DNA of 64,000 nt from Laspinema palackyanum D2a (GTDB taxonomy: Bacteria; Cyanobacteriota; Cyanobacteriia; Cyanobacteriales; Laspinemataceae): the NCBI GenBank assembly GCA_025370845.1, contig JAMXFF010000032.1, positions 1-64,000 of the forward strand, written 5' to 3'. A program made the translations under genes and the position numbers. Positions 34,588 to 42,148 of this stretch are shown in pieces. Every line of letters starts with the position of its first letter. Positions within the stretch are counted from its first letter, which is position 1. The notes beneath the pieces are model-generated. The model was given only the letters and a program-made list of their open reading frames with translations, was not told the origin of the DNA and made no database searches.

Positions 34588-36771
34588 TTAAGGTTGGGAA
34601 CACAGAGGATAAATCCCCCCTTGAGCACAGATATAAACAATTTGTTTATCATCTAAATTTCGGGCTTTGCTAAAATCCACCCCCCCCAAAAATCCGGCTG
34701 TGGCAGGGTCTGAGGATTGCAGGAGGCGATCGCCACTTGGGCTATGGGGTTTGAAAAATACGGCCCCTTGGAAATCCGCCCCTTCTACATTCGCCCCTTG
34801 AAAATTCACCGAGGTGAGATCGGTTTGCTGGAAGTTGGCATTTTGTAATTGAGCAAAACTCAAATTCGCACCGGCCAATTTCGTCTCGCTCAAATTAGCA
34901 TTTTGGAGATTAGCTTGGGTGAAATTCCCCCGACTCAAATCGGCACCCTGCCAGTCCGATCGCATTAAGTTCGCTTTTGCCAGGGTCGCACCCGTTGCCA
35001 CCACCCGGGGGAACCGCGCACCAATGGCGAGAATGCCGCTTAAGTTCGCTTCTGTTAAATGAGCACCCACCAGGGTAGCATTGGTGAGGTCCGCTTCTCG
35101 CAAATCTGCCCCGATCGCCTGGGTACTGCTGAGGTTAGCCCCGGTGAGTTGAGCATGGGAGAGGTTTGCCCGATCGAGTTTGGCACGACTCAGATTGCTA
35201 TAGGCGAGGATAACATGACTCAAAAATGCCCCGGTAAAGTCCGTATCGGTGAGGATGCTGGCAGTCAAGTCGGCTTTTTGGTCATCCACGCTTCCGAAAC
35301 GGCGATCGGGTCCGGGACTGGAAAATTGACTGCTTTTAAAACTGGCATGGCTTAAAATAGCGCCCCGGAACCGAATTCCGGATAAGTCAGTTTTTTCTAA
35401 CACCAAGGTGAATGGGGTCGCTTCGGTGGTGACTTGGCCCAAATGAGTGCGACTCAGATCTAGGGGGTCGAACTCAGTGCTATAGAGTTGCAGGAGTTTG
35501 GCGATCGCCCGTTGGGTGGCTTGCAGTCGCAGTTGCACCACTTCAATCTGCTCCTCATTGGTGCTATAACGCAGGGAATCCAGGTCTGTGCGTGTGGATT
35601 GATTTAATTTTTGCAAATAAGGGAGCGATCGCCCTCCACTGCTGACTAAGGCTTGTTGCAGGACATCCAGTTGAGCGGGGTCCGTTTCCAGGGCCAGCAT
35701 ATCCGCTAAAATTTGATACTGGGCCTCGGGATTCTCGAAACTCGCTAATCCCAGAATCGCACCTTGACGCTCATCCGGTGCAAATTGCCGGACCCAAGTG
35801 AGAAACTTTTCCTGATCCCGCGCCGCCTGAGTCCGGGCATTTTCTTGGGATTGGATATAAAGTTGAGTCGTGACGAAGGTTCCCAAAATTGCAGCCAGAC
35901 CCACGGCTAATGCCAGGGCTTTTTTCGTGCTCCTGTGAAGGCGAATCCCATTCCACCCCTGATCGAAGACGGGTTTTGATTCCGGCATCCGTTCCAGGGG
36001 GCCGCCTGCCTCGAATTGAATCCCCACCTGTTTTGAGTTGCTGCTGTTCATGTTTTTACTAGGTCCCGAAACGCTGTGTCGGCTACTGCGGACCCACGTT
36101 CCGGCGAGGCGATCGTGGAGGGTGCGACACTTGGGATCAAAGTAACTCCAGAATCCATCCAAGGCCACCATCAAGGCCGTTATGACTCCCAAAATTACTA
36201 AGTCCGGTACAGCGCCTGTGATCAGCCAGATTAGATAGGCGCTGGTGAGGGTGACTCCCCAACGGCCTACGGCCTCTCGCAACAGTGCACGCCCAAATCC
36301 GGGCGCTTTTCCCGAATCCGTCACCACCTGGAGGCGCAACCAGCGCTTCGGTAAAGTCTGACCCGTGAGTCCGAGTAGATATAACTGCCAAATACTGACG
36401 CTTAAGGCGGCGATCGGGCCAATTGTCCAGAGGAAATTGACGAGGGGAGGGACGAGACGGGTGCAGCTTGCTCTTCGGGGATTGTTACAAGTTGGGGGCA
36501 GGGCCAAGGTCCGGGCGATCGCACGTTCCAGGGTCACCAGAACCGGATTCAGGGGGACAGGTTGCACATTCAGATACCGCGTGGCGTGCCATCCCAAAGA
36601 CAGGGGAACTAGGGCGCTAACGGCAATCAGCGCCAGTTCTACCGTACTCGCGGCCAACCGCCGGGGAAATAGGGTCACGGGGTGGACTTTCCCCTGAGTC
36701 GGGGGTTTGCTGGCTTTTGTGGATTTGACTTTGGATTCGGTCCGCTTGGGACCTTGAGATTTCCCAGTCAC
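34588..36771 (-). CDS. RDD-domain membrane protein fused to pentapeptide repeats
   Basis: A 727-residue protein. Residues about 30-230 form an RDD-type domain with four hydrophobic segments (RRLAASTVELALI; TLHDRLAGTWV at the end). A further membrane helix lies near 285-305 (KALALAVGLAAILGTFVTTQL), followed by a helical linker, and from about 450 to 695 a pentapeptide-repeat right-handed helix with the A(D/N)Lxx period (for example SNLSRAKLDRANLSHAQLTG). RDD proteins may transport small solutes or ions; pentapeptide stacks serve as binding scaffolds. The stack should be on the cytosolic or periplasmic face next to the membrane. It follows a small membrane protein gene by 2 bp on the same strand. 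Unusual domain pairing. Confidence 0.8.
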   Translation of the reverse strand: MTGKSQGPKRTESKVKSTKASKPPTQGKVHPVTLFPRRLAASTVELALIAVSALVPLSLGWHATRYLNVQPVPLNPVLVTLERAIARTLALPPTCNNPRRASCTRLVPPLVNFLWTIGPIAALSVSIWQLYLLGLTGQTLPKRWLRLQVVTDSGKAPGFGRALLREAVGRWGVTLTSAYLIWLITGAVPDLVILGVITALMVALDGFWSYFDPKCRTLHDRLAGTWVRSSRHSVSGPSKNMNSSNSKQVGIQFEAGGPLERMPESKPVFDQGWNGIRLHRSTKKALALAVGLAAILGTFVTTQLYIQSQENARTQAARDQEKFLTWVRQFAPDERQGAILGLASFENPEAQYQILADMLALETDPAQLDVLQQALVSSGGRSLPYLQKLNQSTRTDLDSLRYSTNEEQIEVVQLRLQATQRAIAKLLQLYSTEFDPLDLSRTHLGQVTTEATPFTLVLEKTDLSGIRFRGAILSHASFKSSQFSSPGPDRRFGSVDDQKADLTASILTDTDFTGAFLSHVILAYSNLSRAKLDRANLSHAQLTGANLSSTQAIGADLREADLTNATLVGAHLTEANLSGILAIGARFPRVVATGATLAKANLMRSDWQGADLSRGNFTQANLQNANLSETKLAGANLSFAQLQNANFQQTDLTSVNFQGANVEGADFQGAVFFKPHSPSGDRLLQSSDPATAGFLGGVDFSKARNLDDKQIVYICAQGGIYPLCSQP

Positions 36772-36773
36772 TC

Positions 36774-37097
36774 TTATGGATTTGGGTTGGAGGATTTGGA
36801 CGCTAAAAATAATTTATATCCGACAAATCCTAACACCCCAACTGCGGCCAAGGTAAAGGCTAACCGAACCAAATTTAATACGGTACTCACGGCAGTCAAG
36901 GCAAAGACTCCCCCCACGGCGATCGCCACCATTTTCCCCCCATCGGGCAGTCCTTGATACCACAGGGTTAACTGTTGGTAAACCGATTTTAAGGAAGGGG
37001 CGTCCGGGGTCGATGTTTGCAAGGGTTGCGGGTGGTGGATTTGCGCCTCTAAATCTTGGAGTTGGCGCTCTAATTTTTGGCGTTCTTGAGGATTCAT
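36774..37097 (-). CDS. Small membrane protein upstream of the RDD-pentapeptide gene
   Basis: A 107-residue protein: charged N-terminal helix (MNPQERQKLERQLQDLEAQ), a linker, and a C-terminal hydrophobic hairpin (about residues 60-100: MVAIAVGGVFALTAVSTVL and FTLAAVGVLGFVGYKLF). The ATG at 37097 is preferred; a longer frame reaching 37250 adds low-similarity residues. It lies 2 bp from the RDD-pentapeptide gene, hence an operon and possibly a partner. No named family recognised. Confidence 0.65.
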   Translation of the reverse strand: MNPQERQKLERQLQDLEAQIHHPQPLQTSTPDAPSLKSVYQQLTLWYQGLPDGGKMVAIAVGGVFALTAVSTVLNLVRLAFTLAAVGVLGFVGYKLFLASKSSNPNP

Positions 37098-37385
37098 AAG
37101 TTTTCGATGATTCGAGGAGGATGCGATTGGACTCCAGTCCCCCATCAGACTGGGGACGCTGCTCTTGTGATTGTAGCGAACCTCGGTCTGATCATGCGCT
37201 TTGAAGGGCATGACTCCAGAAAATCGGAGACGCTTGATGGGTTTTGCCAACCCTCATGATGAAGAAATTTAGGAGAATTTTTTTCAAAAATAGGTAGATT
37301 TAACCTCTATAAATCCGCACTTTGGCTGATTTTTTTCCCCAGGGTTAACAGTAGGATTAGAGGAGATTGAGAAATGTGCATGGCG

Positions 37386-37411
37386 AACCCCCAAAGATTT
37401 GGGGGTTTTTT
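37386..37411 (+). terminator. Orphan plus-strand Rho-independent terminator
   Basis: AACCCCC and GGGGGTT form a 7-bp stem followed by a T run. No plus-strand gene precedes it, so it may end an unannotated small RNA beginning near 37290-37320 (TATAAA at 37306). Confidence 0.6.
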
Positions 37412-37643
37412 ATTGAGGTCAATTCGCCCGGTTAGCCCCGACACCCCCGGGGGTCAGGGTTTGTTGGGTCACAGCGATCGCGATCGCCACTACGGATGGT
37501 CAAGGGTGAGGATTGCAGCGAACAAGCTTACCCAGAAGTGAGAGGCATATCACAGGACTCCCCATCCCCCTGCCATAAAAGCAACAACCCATTCAATTTA
37601 AAATCTGGCTATTTCATCAGGCCACTGTCACGTTAATAAAAAG

Positions 37644-37674
37644 CAAAAACCCCAGTTATTGTGTTTAACTGGGG
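37644..37674 (-). terminator. Terminator of the membrane GTPase gene
   Basis: On the minus strand CCCCAGTT and AACTGGGG form an 8-bp stem followed by five T, 126 bp after the GTPase stop. Confidence 0.7.
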
Positions 37675-37799
37675 CAGTTCCTTTCTCTATAATTGACTCT
37701 CTTAATCTCTATTGTGGCCGGGAGTATTCCTCCCGGGCATCCGCCAAATGACTGAGTTTTAGTCGGCTAAACTGCGTACCGGCAAAAACTCGCACCCTT

Positions 37800-39719
37800 T
37801 TAGGATGTCGGTGGTTGCTCTAAATAAGACTCAAAGCGCGATCGCAGTTGGTCTAAGCTCAATTTCTGGGTCCAATATTCCACTAAGGCATGGCCAAAGG
37901 CCCAGGCATTGCGATCGCTCGTTCCCCGATTATCTCGCAGTAAGGGCCAGAGGGAGAGCAAATCAAACTGAAAGGGTTTGGCGTCGATATTCAACAAATT
38001 AAATAAGTCATAGGCCATTTGCAGTTTACCAATGACCACGGGTAACTGTTCGACGGGGATTTGTTCCGCTAAGGCGTAGGCGAGGGTCGGGGACCCGGTG
38101 GAAAGGGTGGAAATGAACTGGAGGACGGGAGTCTTGAGTAAGGAGGTCAATCCTTGGGTGGTTGCCATCTGGAAGGTATAGCGATCGATAATTTTAGCCG
38201 AAGCCACAATCCGGGATTCGCGATCGCGCAAAAATCGGGCAAGGCGCTGTTGTTTCGCCGGGTCGATCGCCTCAATCAGTGCTATTGCCAGGGTATCGGC
38301 ATTCCAAGCCGTTCGCCCTTGTTGGGAGTCCTGGGTCACAATGGGTAAAATGCGATCGCAATATTCCCCCAATTGTTCAGTGCGATACTGAGTTGCTTCC
38401 CGAATGGATTTTTCCTTGGGTTTATCCCCCCAAACCCAATCATAAGGCGGATTCCACTCCCGAATCGGACGCAAGCGATCGACTTGGGTCACAATGGCGA
38501 TCGCTGGTAAATCGGACACCTCTGCCTTGATTTCTTTCAGAAAATCCACATCCATTTGCAGGGCCGGATCCATAGCAGGGGTGACTAACAATAACAAATC
38601 GGCAGTTTTACCATAGTCGAGAACCATCTCTCGCAAATCGGCGCGTTTTGCTTGTTCATATCCCGGAGTATCCCATAAAATCAACGTTTCCCCCCCCTCA
38701 CTCTGCCAATGATAATTAGAGATTAGGTCCGTACTCGGCAACAAATCGACTTCGGCGCGATCGCTGTCAAACAAGGTATTAATCAGACTACTTTTTCCCG
38801 CCCCTGTACGCCCGACTAACAAAATATTAACGGGCTTTTGGGCGATAGTTTCCACAGGTTCAGATTGGGAAATAATCTCTCGCAGGGTTTGGGTTTTGGC
38901 CTTCGGTAAAGCAGGAGTCGATATCGGTGAAACCGTCTCTGGTAAAGTCCGATTTCCATACAAAGTAGCCGCTTGCCGACTCAAATTCCGTAATGCTGCC
39001 TCTCGCAACAGTTGTCCCAAATTCACCAATAATTCTTGAGTTGCCCGATTACTAGAACCTTGCGAGGCCATTCGGGCAGCCGCTACAGCGGGATTGACAA
39101 ACCATTGTACCCAGTTCCAAACTTGGAACAGTTTCCGCGCCGAAGGTTCCAATTTTCGATACATTTCATAAGCTTGAAAGGCTTGTCCTACAGTGACTTG
39201 ATTCAAGGCCGGTGAGAGTTGTTGCATCCAGCGGTCCATGTCATCCACAGTGCCTCGAATCAGTCCATAAGCTTGGGGAATGTAAATATTAAGCAGAGGA
39301 TATTTGACTTCGGGATTATAAATTAAGGCAATGGCGGTGACGACTTCCTGGCATCGGTTCCCAAAGGTTTGTAAATCCTCCCAAATCGGCGCATCAGTCC
39401 GAGAAGTTTCTAATATTTTTTGTAAAGCAACTTCGGCTTTTTGAGTGGCTTCATCAGCGGTGGGTCCGGTGTTTTGTTGTTTAGACTCTTCGATGTCTTG
39501 ATTTACTTGGGCGATCGCCGCTTCCATTTCCGCCATCATCGGTTGAGTCCACTGCACTAACAGCCACCGCCACCCGACTAAAACCAGGGTAAAGATTGCC
39601 CAAATCCAGTTCAGATTCCATTCATGAATTTGGGTTCCGGCTGCCACTAGCAAAAAGGTGACAATCCCGGCGATCGGCAAGGCTAAAACCACCCATTGCC
39701 AAGTTTTTAATCGAACCAT
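37800..39719 (-). CDS. Membrane-anchored Era/YcjX-like GTPase
   Basis: A 639-residue protein. Two N-terminal transmembrane helices (WVVLALPIAGIVTFLLVAA; IWAIFTLVLVGWRWLLV) are followed by a helical region, and the GTPase domain starts near residue 300: G1 GRTGAGKSSLIN, G3 DTPGYEQ (about 353), G4 TQVDRLR (about 410). The last 180 residues are helical and resemble the DUF697-like regions of membrane GTPases. The ATG at 39719 precedes the first helix directly; an upstream frame to 39824 adds 35 unconserved residues. Hydrolyses GTP; partner and function are unknown. Downstream a T-rich terminator is present. Confidence 0.85.
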   Translation of the reverse strand: MVRLKTWQWVVLALPIAGIVTFLLVAAGTQIHEWNLNWIWAIFTLVLVGWRWLLVQWTQPMMAEMEAAIAQVNQDIEESKQQNTGPTADEATQKAEVALQKILETSRTDAPIWEDLQTFGNRCQEVVTAIALIYNPEVKYPLLNIYIPQAYGLIRGTVDDMDRWMQQLSPALNQVTVGQAFQAYEMYRKLEPSARKLFQVWNWVQWFVNPAVAAARMASQGSSNRATQELLVNLGQLLREAALRNLSRQAATLYGNRTLPETVSPISTPALPKAKTQTLREIISQSEPVETIAQKPVNILLVGRTGAGKSSLINTLFDSDRAEVDLLPSTDLISNYHWQSEGGETLILWDTPGYEQAKRADLREMVLDYGKTADLLLLVTPAMDPALQMDVDFLKEIKAEVSDLPAIAIVTQVDRLRPIREWNPPYDWVWGDKPKEKSIREATQYRTEQLGEYCDRILPIVTQDSQQGRTAWNADTLAIALIEAIDPAKQQRLARFLRDRESRIVASAKIIDRYTFQMATTQGLTSLLKTPVLQFISTLSTGSPTLAYALAEQIPVEQLPVVIGKLQMAYDLFNLLNIDAKPFQFDLLSLWPLLRDNRGTSDRNAWAFGHALVEYWTQKLSLDQLRSRFESYLEQPPTS

Positions 39720-39844
39720 TGATTGATGTCTCCTGAAATAAATTGAGTTTTCTAAATGGATAGAGAGTGAACAGCGCCTACATTTTTCTGGGTTGAAATA
39801 ATAGGTGCATCCGGTCCTCCCCACAATTTTAGACTAAACCCAAT

Positions 39845-39876
39845 AAAAACCCACACCCTAAAGGGTGAGGGTTTTT
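39845..39876 (-). terminator. Second terminator after desB
   Basis: AAAAACCC-A-CACCCT and its complement form a nearly perfect 14-bp stem flanked by A and T runs, able to terminate in either direction. Confidence 0.55.
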
Positions 39877-39904
39877 ACAATTGGGGGTTTTTACAGTCCA
39901 GGCC

Positions 39905-39930
39905 AAAAAAAATAGCCCGCACAAGCGGGC
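39905..39930 (-). terminator. Rho-independent terminator of desB
   Basis: On the minus strand GCCCGC and GCGGGC form a stem followed by a run of eight T, 46 bp after the desB stop. Confidence 0.8.
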
Positions 39931-39976
39931 CATTTGCCAAGAGTCCCACCCCGGAAGGAGTCGGGACTATTTTGAG

Positions 39977-41053
39977 TTATTTCGATTTCGGCTTCCAGGG
40001 GGATTCATAGTACACCTTGGACCCGGTATTTGGCACAAAATGACAGGACACATAAGAGCGAATGAAGCTCTTTAAAATGGGTTCGTTGGAGGAGCGATAA
40101 TAATCACCTAACAGGGGTTTAATCGCCTCGGTTGCTGTCTTTAAATGATAGTGGGGCATATTTAAGAAAATATGATGCGCCACATGAGTGCCAATATTAT
40201 GATGGATGGGATTGATAAATCCATAGTCGCGATCAATGGTGGAAAGCGCACCTTTGAGGAAATACCAATCTTCTCCTCGATACCAGGGAATATCATCTTC
40301 CGTATGATGTAAGAAGGTTACTAAGTCCAACCACATCACGAAAATGATGTAAGGTACGAGGTAATATTTAACCAAAAACACCCACCCAAATTGATAGGTG
40401 AGGACGCCGAGAAATCCCACCATCATCACCCACAGGACCGAACTGGTCACAATATCCCATTTTTCCGAGGGACGGAACAGGGGACTGCTGGGGAGAAAAT
40501 GGGAACCGGCGCGATCGGGCGATCGCTTGAACAGATAAAGCGGATAGGCCAATAAGGGTAAATAAAAGCGGAATAGCTTTTCATACCAAGGCATCCGATT
40601 GTATTTTTCCTCGGATACGGGATACCAGCTTTCGTCTGTGTCTAAATTTCCCGTGTTTCCATGATGAGTCCGGTGACTGATCCGCCAACCGTGGTAAGGA
40701 ACTAAAATCGGAATATGAGACAAATGTCCGATCAGGTTATTCAACCATTTGAGCTTAGAAAAAGAGCCATGACCGCAGTCATGACCCACTACAAATAATG
40801 CCCAAAACATTGTCCCTTGCATCACCCAGAAAATGGGGAAAAAGAACCAAGAATCCAGATTGTATGCGATCGCATACAGTCCCGCAATAATCCCAACATC
40901 CAGAAAAAAGTAACTCAGCGACTTGAATATCGAGGGTTCAAAACACTCGGCAGGAATTGCCGCCTTCACATCCTGAAGAGTAAAGGGTAACTCTTGGGTT
41001 TGTGTCTGTGAAACTGTACCAGTCGTCTGATTAATAACTGTGTTTGCTTGCAC
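39977..41053 (-). CDS. desB: Omega-3 (delta15) acyl-lipid desaturase
   Basis: A 358-residue membrane desaturase. Three histidine boxes bind the di-iron site: HDCGH (GHDCGHGSFSK), HRTHH (ISHRTHHGNTG) and HVAHH (GTHVAHHIFLNMPHYH). The sequence between boxes (IGHLSHIPILVPYHGWR; DTDESWYPVSE; LVTFLHHTEDDIPWYRG) and the overall pattern closely match Synechocystis DesB, which inserts the omega-3 double bond into C18 fatty acids on membrane lipids. Expression of this enzyme is cold-induced in other cyanobacteria. It uses ferredoxin as electron donor. Start ATG gives an N-terminal tail of about 25 polar residues. A strong terminator follows. Confidence 0.93.
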   Translation of the reverse strand: MQANTVINQTTGTVSQTQTQELPFTLQDVKAAIPAECFEPSIFKSLSYFFLDVGIIAGLYAIAYNLDSWFFFPIFWVMQGTMFWALFVVGHDCGHGSFSKLKWLNNLIGHLSHIPILVPYHGWRISHRTHHGNTGNLDTDESWYPVSEEKYNRMPWYEKLFRFYLPLLAYPLYLFKRSPDRAGSHFLPSSPLFRPSEKWDIVTSSVLWVMMVGFLGVLTYQFGWVFLVKYYLVPYIIFVMWLDLVTFLHHTEDDIPWYRGEDWYFLKGALSTIDRDYGFINPIHHNIGTHVAHHIFLNMPHYHLKTATEAIKPLLGDYYRSSNEPILKSFIRSYVSCHFVPNTGSKVYYESPWKPKSK

Positions 41054-41413
41054 GAAATTTCCGCTTTTACCTGATTTTCAAACCTGCCTTTCACCTTTAA
41101 CCCGTCCCCTTAAGTCTGGAAAAGGCTTCACAGTCTTTTCCCCAAGGAGACCCTCGTTATTCAGTCCATTCATTACCCCGATGCGGTCCTCCTCATGATT
41201 GAACGAATTGAACCCCACGGGTCTGAAAACGCTGAGAACTCCCTGACGCTTTATAAAAAAACTTCCGGGAGGCGGAAGATGAAAAACGCAGCCGATAAAC
41301 GGAATTCATTTTAACCCGTTTTGAGCTGAATTGTTAAGAAACGTTTCAAAATTACGGATTATCAGGGCTAAAACTCATACCCTCTGCCTATTTCGGCCTC
41401 GGGATGCCCTATC
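41054..41413. other. Leader and spacer upstream of desB, 360 bp
   Basis: Contains the desB promoter, not resolved by eye, and the terminator at 41255-41278, which ends transcription from the decayed radical SAM gene to its right. No coding sequence seen. Confidence 0.5.
41255..41278 (-). terminator. Rho-independent terminator upstream of desB
   Basis: On the minus strand CTTCCG, a 5-nt loop and CGGAAG are followed by seven T. It probably terminated the now broken radical SAM gene at 41414-41656; alternatively it acts in the desB leader. Confidence 0.75.
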
Positions 41414-41656
41414 TCATCCTCCCAGAAGTTGCTTATTGGCAATAGGTGATTCCCTGAGCAGGAGTTGGTCCCACTCTGCTTCCGTCACCGGGCGAATATA
41501 GCGGTCTACCCGTTTAAAGTCCCAGGTTTGTGGTAAAATTGCGGCGACCGTGATTAATCCCAAGGGAGTAACAACACTTGGCGATCGACCCCTTCTAAAA
41601 TCTTTTGGTAAGACCAAAACCTTGGAGTAAACAGGGGATACAGGAGTAAATTTCAC
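41414..41656 (-). pseudogene. N-terminal remnant of a B12-binding radical SAM protein
   Basis: An 80-codon frame whose middle, TPLGLITVAAILPQTWDF and KRVDRYIRPVTEAEWD, matches the cobalamin-binding N-terminal domain of DUF4070-type B12-radical SAM proteins (PLGLITVAALLPxxWEF, LVDRNIxxVTEAEW). After that the sequence drifts (QLLLRESPIANKQLLGG) and stops. Full-length relatives have about 500 residues, including a CxxxCxxC radical SAM motif that is absent here. A terminator is retained downstream (41255-41278), while upstream lies a repeat array. Interpreted as a degraded gene. Confidence 0.7.
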
Positions 41657-41688
41657 AGTATCTAGCCCTCCTTATGGAAGGTTTTATT

Positions 41689-41906
41689 GTTCGTAGTAAC
41701 GACTTCAGTCGTTCTTAATTGTTCGTAGTAACGACTTCAGTCGTTCTTAATTGTTCGTAGTAACGACTTTAGTCGTTCTTAATTGTTCGTAGTAACGACT
41801 TTAGTCGTTCTTAATTGTTCGTAGTAACGACTTCAGTCGTTCTTAATTGTTCGTAGTAACGACTTCAGTCGTTCTTAATTGTTCGTAGTAACGACTTCAG
41901 TCGTTC
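41689..41906. repeat. Seven-unit tandem array of a 32-bp palindromic repeat
   Basis: Units start at 41689, 41721, 41753, 41785, 41817, 41849 and 41881, each beginning GTTCGTAGTAACGACTTCAG; units 3 and 4 read CTTTAG. The core AACGACTTCAGTCGTT is self-complementary around two bases. The intervening TTAATT is constant, so there are no variable spacers and it is not CRISPR. Confidence 0.95.
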
Positions 41907-42001
41907 CCTCCGGAGTTTAAAAACCCCACCTCATCACTAAAGTCGGTTCATAACCCACGAAAATCTATATTCCGTAAGGTTTTTAGCGCGACTCCTGGGA
42001 A

Positions 42002-42137
42002 GATAACGACTGAAGTCGTTACTACGAACGTGAACAAGATAACGACTGAAGTCGTTACTACGAACATGAACAAGATAACGACTGAAGTCGTTACTACGAA
42101 CATGAACAAGATAACGACTGAAGTCGTTACTACGAAC
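42002..42137. repeat. Four-unit array of the same repeat, opposite orientation
   Basis: 36-bp units start at 42002, 42038, 42074 and 42110 and read GATAACGACTGAAGTCGTTA, the complement of the core of the 41.7-kb array, plus a CATGAACAA linker. Because 36 is a multiple of three, open frames run through both strands of it; these are not genes. Confidence 0.95.
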
Positions 42138-42148
42138 AATTGGGAACA

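Larger units (their letters stand above)
37098..37799. other. Intergenic region, 702 bp, with orphan hairpins
   Basis: Between the small membrane protein (promoter side) and the 3' end of the GTPase gene. It contains a plus-strand terminator at 37386-37411 with no annotated plus gene before it, a minus-strand terminator at 37644-37674, and a GCCGGGAG/CTCCCGGGC hairpin at 37713-37737. A 55-codon plus frame (37374-37541) has AGGAG ten bases upstream of its ATG but no family match and spans the terminator, so it is not called. Confidence 0.5.

Noticed and set aside
37374-37541. 55-codon plus frame with a good AGGAG site
   Set aside because: It spans a Rho-independent terminator and has no homology; kept only as part of the small-RNA suggestion.
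41689-42137. CRISPR-like arrays of 32- and 36-bp repeats
   Set aside because: Spacers are constant or absent, the repeat is palindromic, and there are no cas genes in the window.
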